From: an uncultured Poribacteria bacterium
Lineage (GTDB): Bacteria; Poribacteria; WGA-4E; WGA-3G
NCBI GenBank assembly: GCA_958295855.1
Contig: OY282383.1
Coordinates: 5,208,329-5,272,328, forward strand
Direction of reading: 5' to 3'
Length of the DNA stretch: 64,000 bases
The translations under genes were made by a program, and so were the position numbers. A model generated the notes under the pieces. It was given only the letters and a program-made list of their open reading frames with translations, was not told where the DNA came from and did no database searches. Of the stretch, positions 1 to 8,900 are shown piece by piece (within the stretch, counting starts at the first letter, position 1; every line of letters begins with the position of its first letter).

Positions 1-70
1 GCAATTTTTGTGTCCCAGCTACTCTGCCCAAATATCCGATTAATTATCTCCAAGGAGGAAAAGTAAAGTA

Positions 71-3000
71 ATGAACAAGTTAAAACAACCAATTGATATT
101 TTACTTGTAGTGACCTGTATCCTGAGTGGTTTTGTGCTTTACGGTTGTGGCGCACAAAGCCTTGGTCCTCAAGAACCCCTATTGCCAACAATTGAGGGGA
201 GTTCTAAGTTTTCAGCCCGTTTCCAATTGGAAGAAGAACCCCAATTCTTCTATGACCTATTTGGAAAAGAGTTGCTTGAAGGTAATGAGGTCTATAACTA
301 TCGCGAGCAGAAAGGATTTGACCAGAATGGCGAATTGATTCTCGGTTGGACCGGCCAGCTAGATAGTGAAAGATTCTCTGCCCAGTTGGACCGTACAGTC
401 TTGACTGAAGACAGTTTTCGCGGTAGATACACCGAGTTTGCTATAGGGGATAGCCTGCGTTTCAAGCCGTCTACTTTGTTCCCAAACCGTTACATTCTCT
501 ACAAAACGGAGTTTGACGGGCTTCGCTGGGATCTTTCTTTCGCGCAAGAACGGCACCTTTTCACGCTCATCAACTCGCGTATCTCGAACCCTGTCAAATT
601 GACAGACGGAGCGGCGAACCTCGCACCTACCCTTGGGCGGCGAAACGGCTTGAATGAAGATGCCGGGGTACGGCACATTGAAAACGCACGACTCGTCGGA
701 TTCCGGGCACAAGGCCTTTTAGGCGACATTTTCCGCGTCGGGTTCACTTATGTCAACCTACATAAAGAACACCCCGAACGCGTTGAAAACCCATATATGG
801 GTACCGTTGCCAATACGCCCCCTGAAAGTATTTCTGTTGTCTTCCGCGATGATTCTCCCGAAGATAATCATGATGAACTCGTCACCCGATTTCCAGGTTA
901 CGATGAGGCAAAACATAGCGGGCATCTTCAAGGCGGCGTCGGTGCGGCCTTCAAAAGCATGACGATTACGATTATCACACAAGCACTTGAGGAACTAACC
1001 CCAGAAGAGATCGATGAGGGTGTTGATCCCAAGAGTCAACCTGAACAAACGCAAAAAATCGATGTTTTCGGTGACGAGATTACACCGATTGATGTAGGAG
1101 GGCTCCCTTCTGATATACGCGATTCTGTTGACGGACAGTGGAAAATCGTGGATGGTTTCAACAAAATGAAATATGATCTCATTTTTGCCGACCACGATAT
1201 AGACCCACGCACTGTGAAATCTGTTGTCTTTGACATGGTTGTCGCAGGAGATTACAATATCGCTGTTATCGGATTTAGTGAGGCCAACAAAGCCGCTGAA
1301 GGGGCTGACCCGCTTATTGAAGAGTGGATTAAAACCGAAGATGGCCACATTCAAATGCCATACCGCGATGTCATTGAGGCACCCGGCAACTATGGCCAAT
1401 CCTCGGATTACACCAGCAACCGGGCGAACCTCCAAGATAATCCGAGCAATTGGGAAGGCGAAGGCAGGCCCCGGAAAGTTCGATACCGTTACGGTGCAGC
1501 GCGCGCCGCGCTCCTCTACGGGCTTGACCTGGAAGGAACCGTCGGCAATGTTTTTGTCCGGGCACACTACTCCATTAACGGGAAATATAAACAGTACCCC
1601 ACGCTGCCCAAAGACAAAGTCGGATTTAGCAGAATTAAGCCAACTATCATTGGCGAAGATGGCGAAGAAGAAACCGGCATCTCCATAGACCCAGCCACTG
1701 GTTTGCCCTTAGACAAGAACGGTGTCGAAACCTACGCGGAAACCGAAGGCGAACGGTTTGAAGCCAGATTAGGTGGCGACGGCACCGACGAAAGCGGCGA
1801 CGGAGAACTCAATAGAGAAACTGCCTGGTTCGTCCAACTCAAGTCGCGTTTTGGGAAACTGTACCTAGAAGGTGTCTGGTATCATATCGATCCCGGTTAC
1901 ACCACTACCTACCTCAATTTCGGTTCAAATACCGACAGGGATCAAACCTACTCGCTGGAACGAACCCCCGAATCACAGTCAGAAGAAGATCCGTGGGATG
2001 CAGAGAATTACGCCCTCATCGAAGATGACGATGATGATGATGACTGGCCAGATGACGAAGACTTTGATGGCGTTCTCCCGCGTGCTGACGATAGAGACCA
2101 GAACGGGGTTTTGGATTTCCAAGAAGATTTCCTCATCTTTGATGCCGATCCGCCTGTGTTCACCGACCTCGTCGATCTGAACAACAACGGCACCATTGAC
2201 TCGCTCGAAGATGATTTTGAACCCCAATACGAATACGGCGTCGACCGGGACGGCTACCATCTCATGGCAGAATACGACCTGCTCGATAACCTGTCACTCA
2301 AAGTCGGTTGGCTCAACGAAAGCCAAGTCTCAAGCCGACGGCAGAATGACTCCAGATACCTACACGTTACCTATCAACGGGATATCCCAGACTTTGGAAC
2401 CGTGCTCTTCCAAAACAGGTTCGTCCGAGTTCGTGACGATATTCCGGATTACACGATTACGCTACGTGTTGGTGAATTGGAACCCGTGCAAATTTCTGAC
2501 GAGCTCGATTTATACAACGCTCGTGTGAATACGACAACGCTTCAGTTCCTCTATACCGCTGTCCCAAATCTCACACTTGAAGCCAAGTTCCTCGTCGTCC
2601 TACAAAAACAATTTGAGCAGGATGAAGAGGGCGCAATCTTCTTAGATGTTGAGGGATCCGGAGAAGAAGGCGATGCCCTTAATGCCGATCAACGCGTTGA
2701 CTTCCTAGTACCCGTTGAGCAGGTCCGAGCCTCCGGTGAAAAACGGGAATACCCGTTCTATCCCGACCACGGGATTAACGCACTCGACCCCGACGACCCA
2801 GGCCTAATCTACGATTCCACAAACTGGAAGAACCGGCGCTACCCGGAACGGAATATTCGCAATCAGCAGACAATTCTCAAAGCTAGATACGAGATTCCGC
2901 TCGGCGATTTGCCTTTCGTTGACAGAATCGGTGAAGATTTAACGCTGACACCTATGGTGAAGTACATCTGGGATCGTGCCTTTGACCGAAGTGCAGAAGA

Positions 3001-3400
3001 AATTTCGGACGCACTCAACCCACGTTTATTTGTCCCAACTGATGACGAACCGGTTGAATACTTACGTTTCAATAGAAGAAGTCGTGAGGACGTTCTCGGC
3101 GTGAGACTCGATTATCAGTTCACGCAAAGAATGAACATCCTCGGGGGTTTCCAATACCGGAAGTTCACCAACCGGGATAATAACTTCAAAAACTACTTAA
3201 CAAGATTCCCGGCAGATGAAGACACACCGGTGCTCTTCCGCCCGGACCTGCGAACCCGTATCTTTGAAATCCAAGCTATCAACCGTGGGGAATGGCTCGG
3301 GTTTAACATTGTTATTCTCGCAGGTTACCGACGAACCACCATCCTGCTTGAACACACGACGAGTAACACTACGTTCGTTCGAGCGATGATGGGTTTCTAA
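71..3400 (+). CDS. Lipobox-bearing predicted outer-membrane beta-barrel protein, 1109 aa
   Basis: I do not recognise a named family. The N-terminus has a hydrophobic segment ending in a lipobox-like L-Y-G-C (Cys26), so it may be a lipoprotein. The rest is rich in alternating hydrophobic and aromatic strands, especially in the last 400 residues, and it ends in Phe, as barrels inserted by the BAM machinery do. Around residues 651-668 is a run of acidic residues, followed by two EF-hand/dockerin-like loops (DRDQNGVLD near 675, DLNNNGTID near 702), so calcium binding is likely. AAGGAGG lies 12 nt before the ATG. The ExbB/ExbD motor genes follow on the same strand, which suggests a role in envelope transport, but there is no clear TonB box or plug domain. 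A lipobox together with a barrel is unusual; the Cys could simply lie inside a cleaved signal peptide. Confidence 0.6.
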   Translation: MNKLKQPIDILLVVTCILSGFVLYGCGAQSLGPQEPLLPTIEGSSKFSARFQLEEEPQFFYDLFGKELLEGNEVYNYREQKGFDQNGELILGWTGQLDSERFSAQLDRTVLTEDSFRGRYTEFAIGDSLRFKPSTLFPNRYILYKTEFDGLRWDLSFAQERHLFTLINSRISNPVKLTDGAANLAPTLGRRNGLNEDAGVRHIENARLVGFRAQGLLGDIFRVGFTYVNLHKEHPERVENPYMGTVANTPPESISVVFRDDSPEDNHDELVTRFPGYDEAKHSGHLQGGVGAAFKSMTITIITQALEELTPEEIDEGVDPKSQPEQTQKIDVFGDEITPIDVGGLPSDIRDSVDGQWKIVDGFNKMKYDLIFADHDIDPRTVKSVVFDMVVAGDYNIAVIGFSEANKAAEGADPLIEEWIKTEDGHIQMPYRDVIEAPGNYGQSSDYTSNRANLQDNPSNWEGEGRPRKVRYRYGAARAALLYGLDLEGTVGNVFVRAHYSINGKYKQYPTLPKDKVGFSRIKPTIIGEDGEEETGISIDPATGLPLDKNGVETYAETEGERFEARLGGDGTDESGDGELNRETAWFVQLKSRFGKLYLEGVWYHIDPGYTTTYLNFGSNTDRDQTYSLERTPESQSEEDPWDAENYALIEDDDDDDDWPDDEDFDGVLPRADDRDQNGVLDFQEDFLIFDADPPVFTDLVDLNNNGTIDSLEDDFEPQYEYGVDRDGYHLMAEYDLLDNLSLKVGWLNESQVSSRRQNDSRYLHVTYQRDIPDFGTVLFQNRFVRVRDDIPDYTITLRVGELEPVQISDELDLYNARVNTTTLQFLYTAVPNLTLEAKFLVVLQKQFEQDEEGAIFLDVEGSGEEGDALNADQRVDFLVPVEQVRASGEKREYPFYPDHGINALDPDDPGLIYDSTNWKNRRYPERNIRNQQTILKARYEIPLGDLPFVDRIGEDLTLTPMVKYIWDRAFDRSAEEISDALNPRLFVPTDDEPVEYLRFNRRSREDVLGVRLDYQFTQRMNILGGFQYRKFTNRDNNFKNYLTRFPADEDTPVLFRPDLRTRIFEIQAINRGEWLGFNIVILAGYRRTTILLEHTTSNTTFVRAMMGF

Positions 3401-3415
3401 ATTGTTTGTGGAGAA

Positions 3416-3440
3416 CTGGGCACGATTTCTTCGTGCCCAG
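3416..3440 (+). terminator. Stem-loop after the barrel gene
   Basis: A perfect 10-bp stem (CTGGGCACGA / TCGTGCCCAG) with a 5-nt loop begins 16 nt after the stop codon. No T-run follows, so it may be a weak terminator or a 3' stabiliser. Confidence 0.5.
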
Positions 3441-3714
3441 CACATCCCCCACAAACAAAACGCGTAACTTTTTAACCACTTAGGTGTTGATAATTAGAAG
3501 CGTGTTCGTAACATCAGTTCCAATGCCAATCTGTGTTTTTTTGGCGAGAACAGAACGTTAAATCTTACCTTTTTGTATAGGCGGCTGGATACGTCTTAGC
3601 GTTATCTAGTCTAGCTGAGGCTCCTACGACAATATGGGAGCCTGATAATCAAAGTTGATTAATTAGAAACTTGCTGAAAGAATTGGCAAGTTACCCTAAG
3701 GAGGAACAGAACAA
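3441..3714 (+). promoter_or_regulatory. Intergenic leader of exbB with two stem-loops
   Basis: No gene is visible. A hairpin AGGCTCC/GGAGCCT spans 3618-3643. A second, AACTTGC/GCAAGTT, spans 3668-3692 and ends a few bases before the AAGGAGG ribosome site of exbB, where it could affect translation. I find no convincing promoter hexamers. Confidence 0.35.
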
Positions 3715-4719
3715 ATGACCCGTTTAAGTTTAGTGTTAATGTTAGTTGCTTGTGTGGGTATGTCCGCGGGTATCGCCCTCGCGCAAGACGATATCGCGAG
3801 TAGTGGCGGAACCGTCCGGGGCCAGATTATTGATACAACGACAGCCCAAAGTCCAATTGATAGTGCTAATGTCAAAATCGTCGACACAGCGGGCACGGAA
3901 TATGAAGCAACGACTGACGCATCTGGAGAGTATGAACGTACCGGCCTCCCTGAAGGCCGCTATTTCGTTAGTGTCTATAAAGAGGGATACAGCGACCGGC
4001 TTGGAAAACCCGTGACAGTCGTTAACGGTGGCGATCACTACATCGCAATCAAGATGACGAAAAAAGACAATATTATCAGTTTTTTCCAGAAATTTGGATT
4101 TGTCTTTTGGCCGCTGGCACTCTGCTCGATCACAGCATTAACCTTTATTATTGAAAGGCTTTTCACGTTTGTCCGGAGCCGGTCTCGAATTGGGACAGAA
4201 CAGTTTATAGCGAGCATTGCCGATTCCTTGCGGAAAGAGAACATTATGGAAGCCGTCTCTACCTGTGAAGAAGCCGGGGGGCCGCTCGCTAACGTCCTTA
4301 AAGCCGGTTTGCTGAGATACAGCCAAGCCCAAATTGAGGAACGCAGTATTACCAAAGAGGAAATTCAGGAATCGATTGAGGAAGCAAGTCTTCTCGAAAT
4401 TCCGGAACTTGAAAGAAACTTACCGGTGCTTGGCACTGTCGCCGTGGTTTCACCGCTGTTTGGCCTACTCGGTACGGTGACAGGTATGATTAGTGCGTTT
4501 ACTACCATCGCCCTTGAAGGTACCGGGGATCCGCAACAACTCGCAGGGGGTATCTCACAGGCACTCCTAACAACCGCCGCTGGCTTGACAGTCGCTATTC
4601 CGTGCTTGATTTTCTTCCAACTCTTTGATAGCTGGGTGAACAGACACATGGTTGAGATCTCCCAGGTCTCCACCGAGATTATCAACCAGTTGATTGTTGG
4701 GGAATCCGGTAACGCTTAA
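3715..4719 (+). CDS. exbB: ExbB/TolQ/MotA-family proton channel with N-terminal carboxypeptidase-regulatory-like domain
   Basis: Inner-membrane proton channel of a TonB/Tol-type energy transducer, 334 aa. Residues 1-23 are a signal peptide ending A-L-A. Residues 31-115 form a periplasmic CarboxypepD_reg/Cna-B-like fold (GTVRGQIIDT, later GLPEGRYFVSVYKEGY). A transmembrane helix follows near 128-148 and the MotA_TolQ_ExbB domain covers the rest, including the hallmark LPVLGTVAVVSPLFGLLGTV and GGISQALLTTAAGLTVAIP helices. ExbB often has a periplasmic extension, but a regulatory-like domain in that place is uncommon. An AAGGAGG site precedes the ATG. Two exbD genes follow within 60 bp of each other, forming an operon, and the upstream barrel is a plausible client. 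Confidence 0.88.
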   Translation: MTRLSLVLMLVACVGMSAGIALAQDDIASSGGTVRGQIIDTTTAQSPIDSANVKIVDTAGTEYEATTDASGEYERTGLPEGRYFVSVYKEGYSDRLGKPVTVVNGGDHYIAIKMTKKDNIISFFQKFGFVFWPLALCSITALTFIIERLFTFVRSRSRIGTEQFIASIADSLRKENIMEAVSTCEEAGGPLANVLKAGLLRYSQAQIEERSITKEEIQESIEEASLLEIPELERNLPVLGTVAVVSPLFGLLGTVTGMISAFTTIALEGTGDPQQLAGGISQALLTTAAGLTVAIPCLIFFQLFDSWVNRHMVEISQVSTEIINQLIVGESGNA

Positions 4720-4779
4720 TCTCGGAGGGGGGCGAGTGGTTTTCCCTCGCCCTCTCCTAACATACAAGGAGAGCTTGAA

Positions 4780-5229
4780 ATGCAACAACTCGGTGAAGCC
4801 AAGTTGAGCCTGATTGCCACCAAAATCAGGGAGCGCAAGCCGCCGACACTTAGTATGGCACCTATGATTGATTGTGTGTTCCTGCTCCTGATTTTCTTCA
4901 TGGTGTCAACAACCTTTTCACCCATCCCAGGGCTCCGGGTGCAACTGCCCCCGCCAGGCAAACCCTCCCCGGATAAACCGAAAGGGCTCACTGTCCGAAT
5001 CGCTAATCCGGAACCTGGCGAAAACAGAGGCACTATGGTTCTGAATGATGACGTGGTACAGATTGATGAAATGTTTACCCGATTCGTCAACGCGCCTGAG
5101 GAAGCCACAAGCATGCTCATTATCCAATCCGAACGAGATGTGCTTCATGAACAGATCGTCCAGATCATGGATATTGCCAAACAGGCAGGTATTGATAAAA
5201 TCGGGTTCGCTATCGTCGCTAGAGACTGA
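4780..5229 (+). CDS. exbD: Biopolymer transport protein ExbD (first copy)
   Basis: Stator/peptidoglycan-side subunit of the ExbB-ExbD motor, 149 aa. A short cytoplasmic N-terminus is followed by one membrane helix with the diagnostic MAPMIDCVFLLLIFFMV near residue 27. The Asp in that helix corresponds to the proton-carrying Asp of E. coli ExbD. The periplasmic part has the expected late segment LIIQSERDVLHEQIVQIMDIAKQA. AAGGAG lies before the ATG. It is 60 bp behind exbB and 48 bp ahead of a second exbD; paired divergent exbD genes are common in such systems. Confidence 0.92.
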   Translation: MQQLGEAKLSLIATKIRERKPPTLSMAPMIDCVFLLLIFFMVSTTFSPIPGLRVQLPPPGKPSPDKPKGLTVRIANPEPGENRGTMVLNDDVVQIDEMFTRFVNAPEEATSMLIIQSERDVLHEQIVQIMDIAKQAGIDKIGFAIVARD

Positions 5230-5277
5230 GGAAGTTTTCGCGGCAACGATAGCATTCCCAAGAAAAGGAGAAGTCAG

Positions 5278-5700
5278 ATGGCTCTGAACATGGCACGAAG
5301 ACGGAACAAAGGCGACGATGATGACATTCCGATGGCACCAATGATCGATTGTGTCTTCTTGTTGTTAATCTTTTTCATGGTGTCAGCTATTATGCGGGTA
5401 CCCCCGCCTTTCACCATCACCTTACCCGATTCCGCAACGCAACATGAATTCACCCGAAAAAAGTATAACCTTTTTATCAGCAGTGACGGCCGTATTTCTA
5501 TTGATGACCAGGAAATGTTGACGCTGGAGGATATGGAAATTTTCCTATCCTCTCACGAAAACCAGATTAGCACCCTGATTATCAAAGCGGATAAGCGTGC
5601 AAAACACGGCGTTGTTATTGACGTGGTGGAACGCGCGAAACAGCGCTCCAGTAAAACGGAGGGACTAGAAATCGCTTTCGCGGTGTCGGAAGAGGATTGA
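5278..5700 (+). CDS. exbD: Biopolymer transport protein ExbD (second copy)
   Basis: Second ExbD-family subunit, 140 aa. It has the same membrane signature MAPMIDCVFLLLIFFMV with the conserved Asp, and a periplasmic domain that ends AKQRSSKTEGLEIAFAV. Outside the helix it differs clearly from the first copy, so this is an old duplication that may assemble as a heteromer. AAAAGGAG precedes the ATG. It is the last gene of the exbB-exbD-exbD operon, which closes with an intrinsic terminator 20 nt downstream. Confidence 0.92.
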   Translation: MALNMARRRNKGDDDDIPMAPMIDCVFLLLIFFMVSAIMRVPPPFTITLPDSATQHEFTRKKYNLFISSDGRISIDDQEMLTLEDMEIFLSSHENQISTLIIKADKRAKHGVVIDVVERAKQRSSKTEGLEIAFAVSEED

Positions 5701-5720
5701 ACTACAACGCGATTTGTAAA

Positions 5721-5746
5721 AGGCAGCAGTAGCTGCCTTTTTTTTT
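5721..5746 (+). terminator. Intrinsic terminator of the exbBDD operon
   Basis: Stem AGGCAGC/GCTGCCT with a 4-nt loop followed by nine T residues, 20 nt after the last exbD stop. Confidence 0.9.
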
Positions 5747-5842
5747 GCAGTACAACAGGACTTAGGCACCTAAATTTCTCCTTCTCTGCCTTTGGATAAA
5801 ATCAGGTCCGCCAGTGTTACGCGGAAATGAAACCGTGCACGT

Positions 5843-5888
5843 TAATAAAACAGACGCCGTGCTAATTGGATTCCGAAAAGCACGGCGT
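5843..5888 (-). terminator. Terminator of gltB
   Basis: A 10-bp stem (ACGCCGTGCT at 5854-5863 with AGCACGGCGT at 5879-5888). Read on the minus strand it is followed by CTGTTTTATT, about 50 nt beyond the gltB stop. Confidence 0.75.
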
Positions 5889-5939
5889 TGTTTAGTCGTA
5901 TGTTTCCATTTAACTGTAGGGGAGGCTCCTGAGGACTTT

Positions 5940-8900
5940 CTACTGTTTTCGCGCCCGGCGCGGTGTCCTCCGCTTTTTACGGAGAACAGGTGTCGGAAGC
6001 GGCGGGGGTGGCGGTGTGACAACCCTCCAAAAGTGTGGAAGGAAAGCATCCCAATTGGAGAGGATGTTTTGGGCATGTTGGCTTCCGGTAAGGTTCGCGT
6101 GATTTTGTATGAGTGCCACCACGCTCTTAATATCTGCTGCACCGGTTAAGCGTTCTAATTTAACCCACTCTTGGTTGCATTTCTTCTTGAGCTGTCCATC
6201 CTCGTCAAGCACATAGGCGGTGCCGCCTGTCATCCCGGCACCAAAGTTTCGTCCCGTTTCTCCGAGAATCACGACGGTTCCGGCAGTCATGTATTCACAA
6301 CCGTGGTCGCCGACACCTTCTACCACAGCGGTGGCTCCGCTGTTTCGGACACAAAACCGTTCGCCGACTCTGCCTGCGGCATACAGGGTGCCGCCCGTTG
6401 CACCGTACAGTACCGTGTTTCCGATAATTGCATTTTCATGGGTGTGGAATCGCGCGGTTGCAGCGGGTTTGATGACAAGTTCACCGCCTGCCATACCTTT
6501 GCCGACATAGTCATTCGCTTCGCCTGTCAGCACAAGCTGCACACCGTTGATACAGAAGGCACCAAAACTTTGACCGGCACTGCCTTCAAAGTCGCACCGA
6601 ATTGTTGCGTGAGGTAACCCAGCGTCGCCATAACGCATCGCGATGTCACCAGATAACTTCGCCCCAACCGTTCGGTGTGTATTGCGAATCGGGTAGGAAA
6701 GCTTGATGGGCTCTTTTTGGGCGATGGCTTTTTCCGCATCCCGCAAAATCTCGTCGTCCAAAGGGGTGTCTTCCCGGTCGTTGCGTTCCTGCGTGTGATA
6801 CCGCGGGAGTTTACCACTCGGGTCGGCGGGCATAAGAATTTCGCTCAAGTCAAGTGTTGCTGCCTTTGGATAATCTGACAGATCGATGTGCTCAAGCATG
6901 TCTGGGCGGCCAATAATATCGTTCAGGCATCGGTGGCCCAGATTCGCAAGGATTGCTCTGACTTCGTTAGCTATCCCTAGCATAAAACGGACAACCATGT
7001 CGGGAGTACCGGGGTACTTTGCGCGGAGTGCCGGATCCTGCGTGGCTACGCCGACTGGGCATGTATTCAGGTGGCATTGGCGTGCCATAATACACCCTGT
7101 CGCGACCATGGCTATTGTTCCAAAGCCGTATTCTTCAGCCCCTAACATCGCCGCAATAACGATATCGCGCCCGGAACGCATTCCGCCGTCAGCTCGCAAT
7201 ACCACCCGGTCGCGCAACTCATTCTCCACAAGGGCACGTTGTGTTTCCGCAAGCCCTAGTTCCCAAGGTGTACCAGCATTCTTGATTGAACTGAGTGGCG
7301 ATGCCCCAGTGCCGCCTTCGTGTCCACTAATCTGAATCACATCCGCATAGCCTTTCGCTACGCCTGAGGCAATCGTCCCTACCAAAAACTCAGAGACGAG
7401 TTTTACCGCGACCTTTGCCCGCGGATTCGCCTGCTTCAGGTCGTAGATTAGCTGCGCCAAGTCCTCTATTGAATAGATGTCGTGATGAGGTGGTGGCGAA
7501 ATCAACGGCACGCCTGGCACAGAGTGCCGGATAGAAGCAATTTCGGCTGTCACCTTATGCCCCGGAATCTGTCCGCCTTCTCCAGGTTTTGAACCTTGTG
7601 CCATCTTAATTTCTAATTCCCGCGCCGAGGTGAGATATGTGGGTGTTACACCAAAACGCCCCGATGCCACCTGTTTAATGGCACTAGAGGCAAGGTCTCC
7701 GTTCGGTTTCTCTTTGAAGCGCGCGCTATTTTCGCCACCTTCACCACTCCCAGATTTTGCGCCGAGTCGGTTCATCGCGATTGCCAAGGTTTCGTGCGTT
7801 TCACGGCTTAGCGCGCCAAAAGACATGCTGCCGGTGGTAAAGCGGCGAACGATATCCTCTGCGGGTTCTACTTCCTCAATGGCAATAGGGGTGCTAGGCT
7901 TGAATGTAAGCAGATCTCGTAAACTGGAGAGTTCTCCGCTTTCCACCGCATCCACATATTTCTCATAATCCTCAGTCTTACCTGCCTTTACAAACCGATG
8001 GAGGGACTTAAACACCGTCGGGTTAAACGCATGGAATTCGCCATTTCTGCGAAACCGGAAATAACCTGCTTCTTCTAGCGATTTGCTGCCTGTAGTTTCG
8101 GAAAACGCTTTTGTGTGGAAGTGGAGTGTCTCCGCGGCGATCTCCTCAAAACCGATGCCCCCTAAGCGCGAAGTGGTGCCTGTAAAGCACTTATCAATAA
8201 CCTTTGCATTGATGCCGAGTGCTTCAAAAATCTGCGCGCCGCGGTAACTTGACACCGTCGAGATGCCCATCTTGGCCATAATTTTCAAAATACCTTTTTC
8301 GACGGTTGTCTTATAGACTTCGATGGCTTTGGGTGCTGTGAGGGCTTCAAGTTCGCCCTGCTCGGCGAGTTGTGTAATAGTAGAAAAAGCGAGATAAGGA
8401 TTGATAGCAGCAGCCCCATAACCGAGGAGAACAGCAAAATGGTGTTCCTCTCTCGCATCTCCCGTTTCAGCTATCAGACTCACTTGCATCCGCTTGCCTT
8501 CCCGAATGAGATGATGATGCACGGCTCCGACGGCAAGTGCCATCGGAATCGGGGCAAAGTTGGTATCAACCCCTTTATCACTCAGGACGAGGAGCGTCTT
8601 CCCTGTTTCAACTGCCTTCAAAGCCCTCTGGCACAGCTGTTCTAGCGCGGATTGCAACGCCTGCTTGCCGGGGGCAACAGGGAAACAGACAGAGAGGGTG
8701 GCAATCTGAAAATCGGGTAGGTTTAACTCCCGCAACGCTTGTAAATCCGCATTTTCCAACACTGGTGAGGGCAGCTGAATCAATCGTGCGTGTGCTTCAG
8801 TTTCTGTGAGCAAACTTCGCCGTCTTCCCAGGTAAGTTGTCAGCGACATCACCAACCGTTCTCGAAGAGAATCAATCGCCGGATTCGTAACCTGGGCGAA

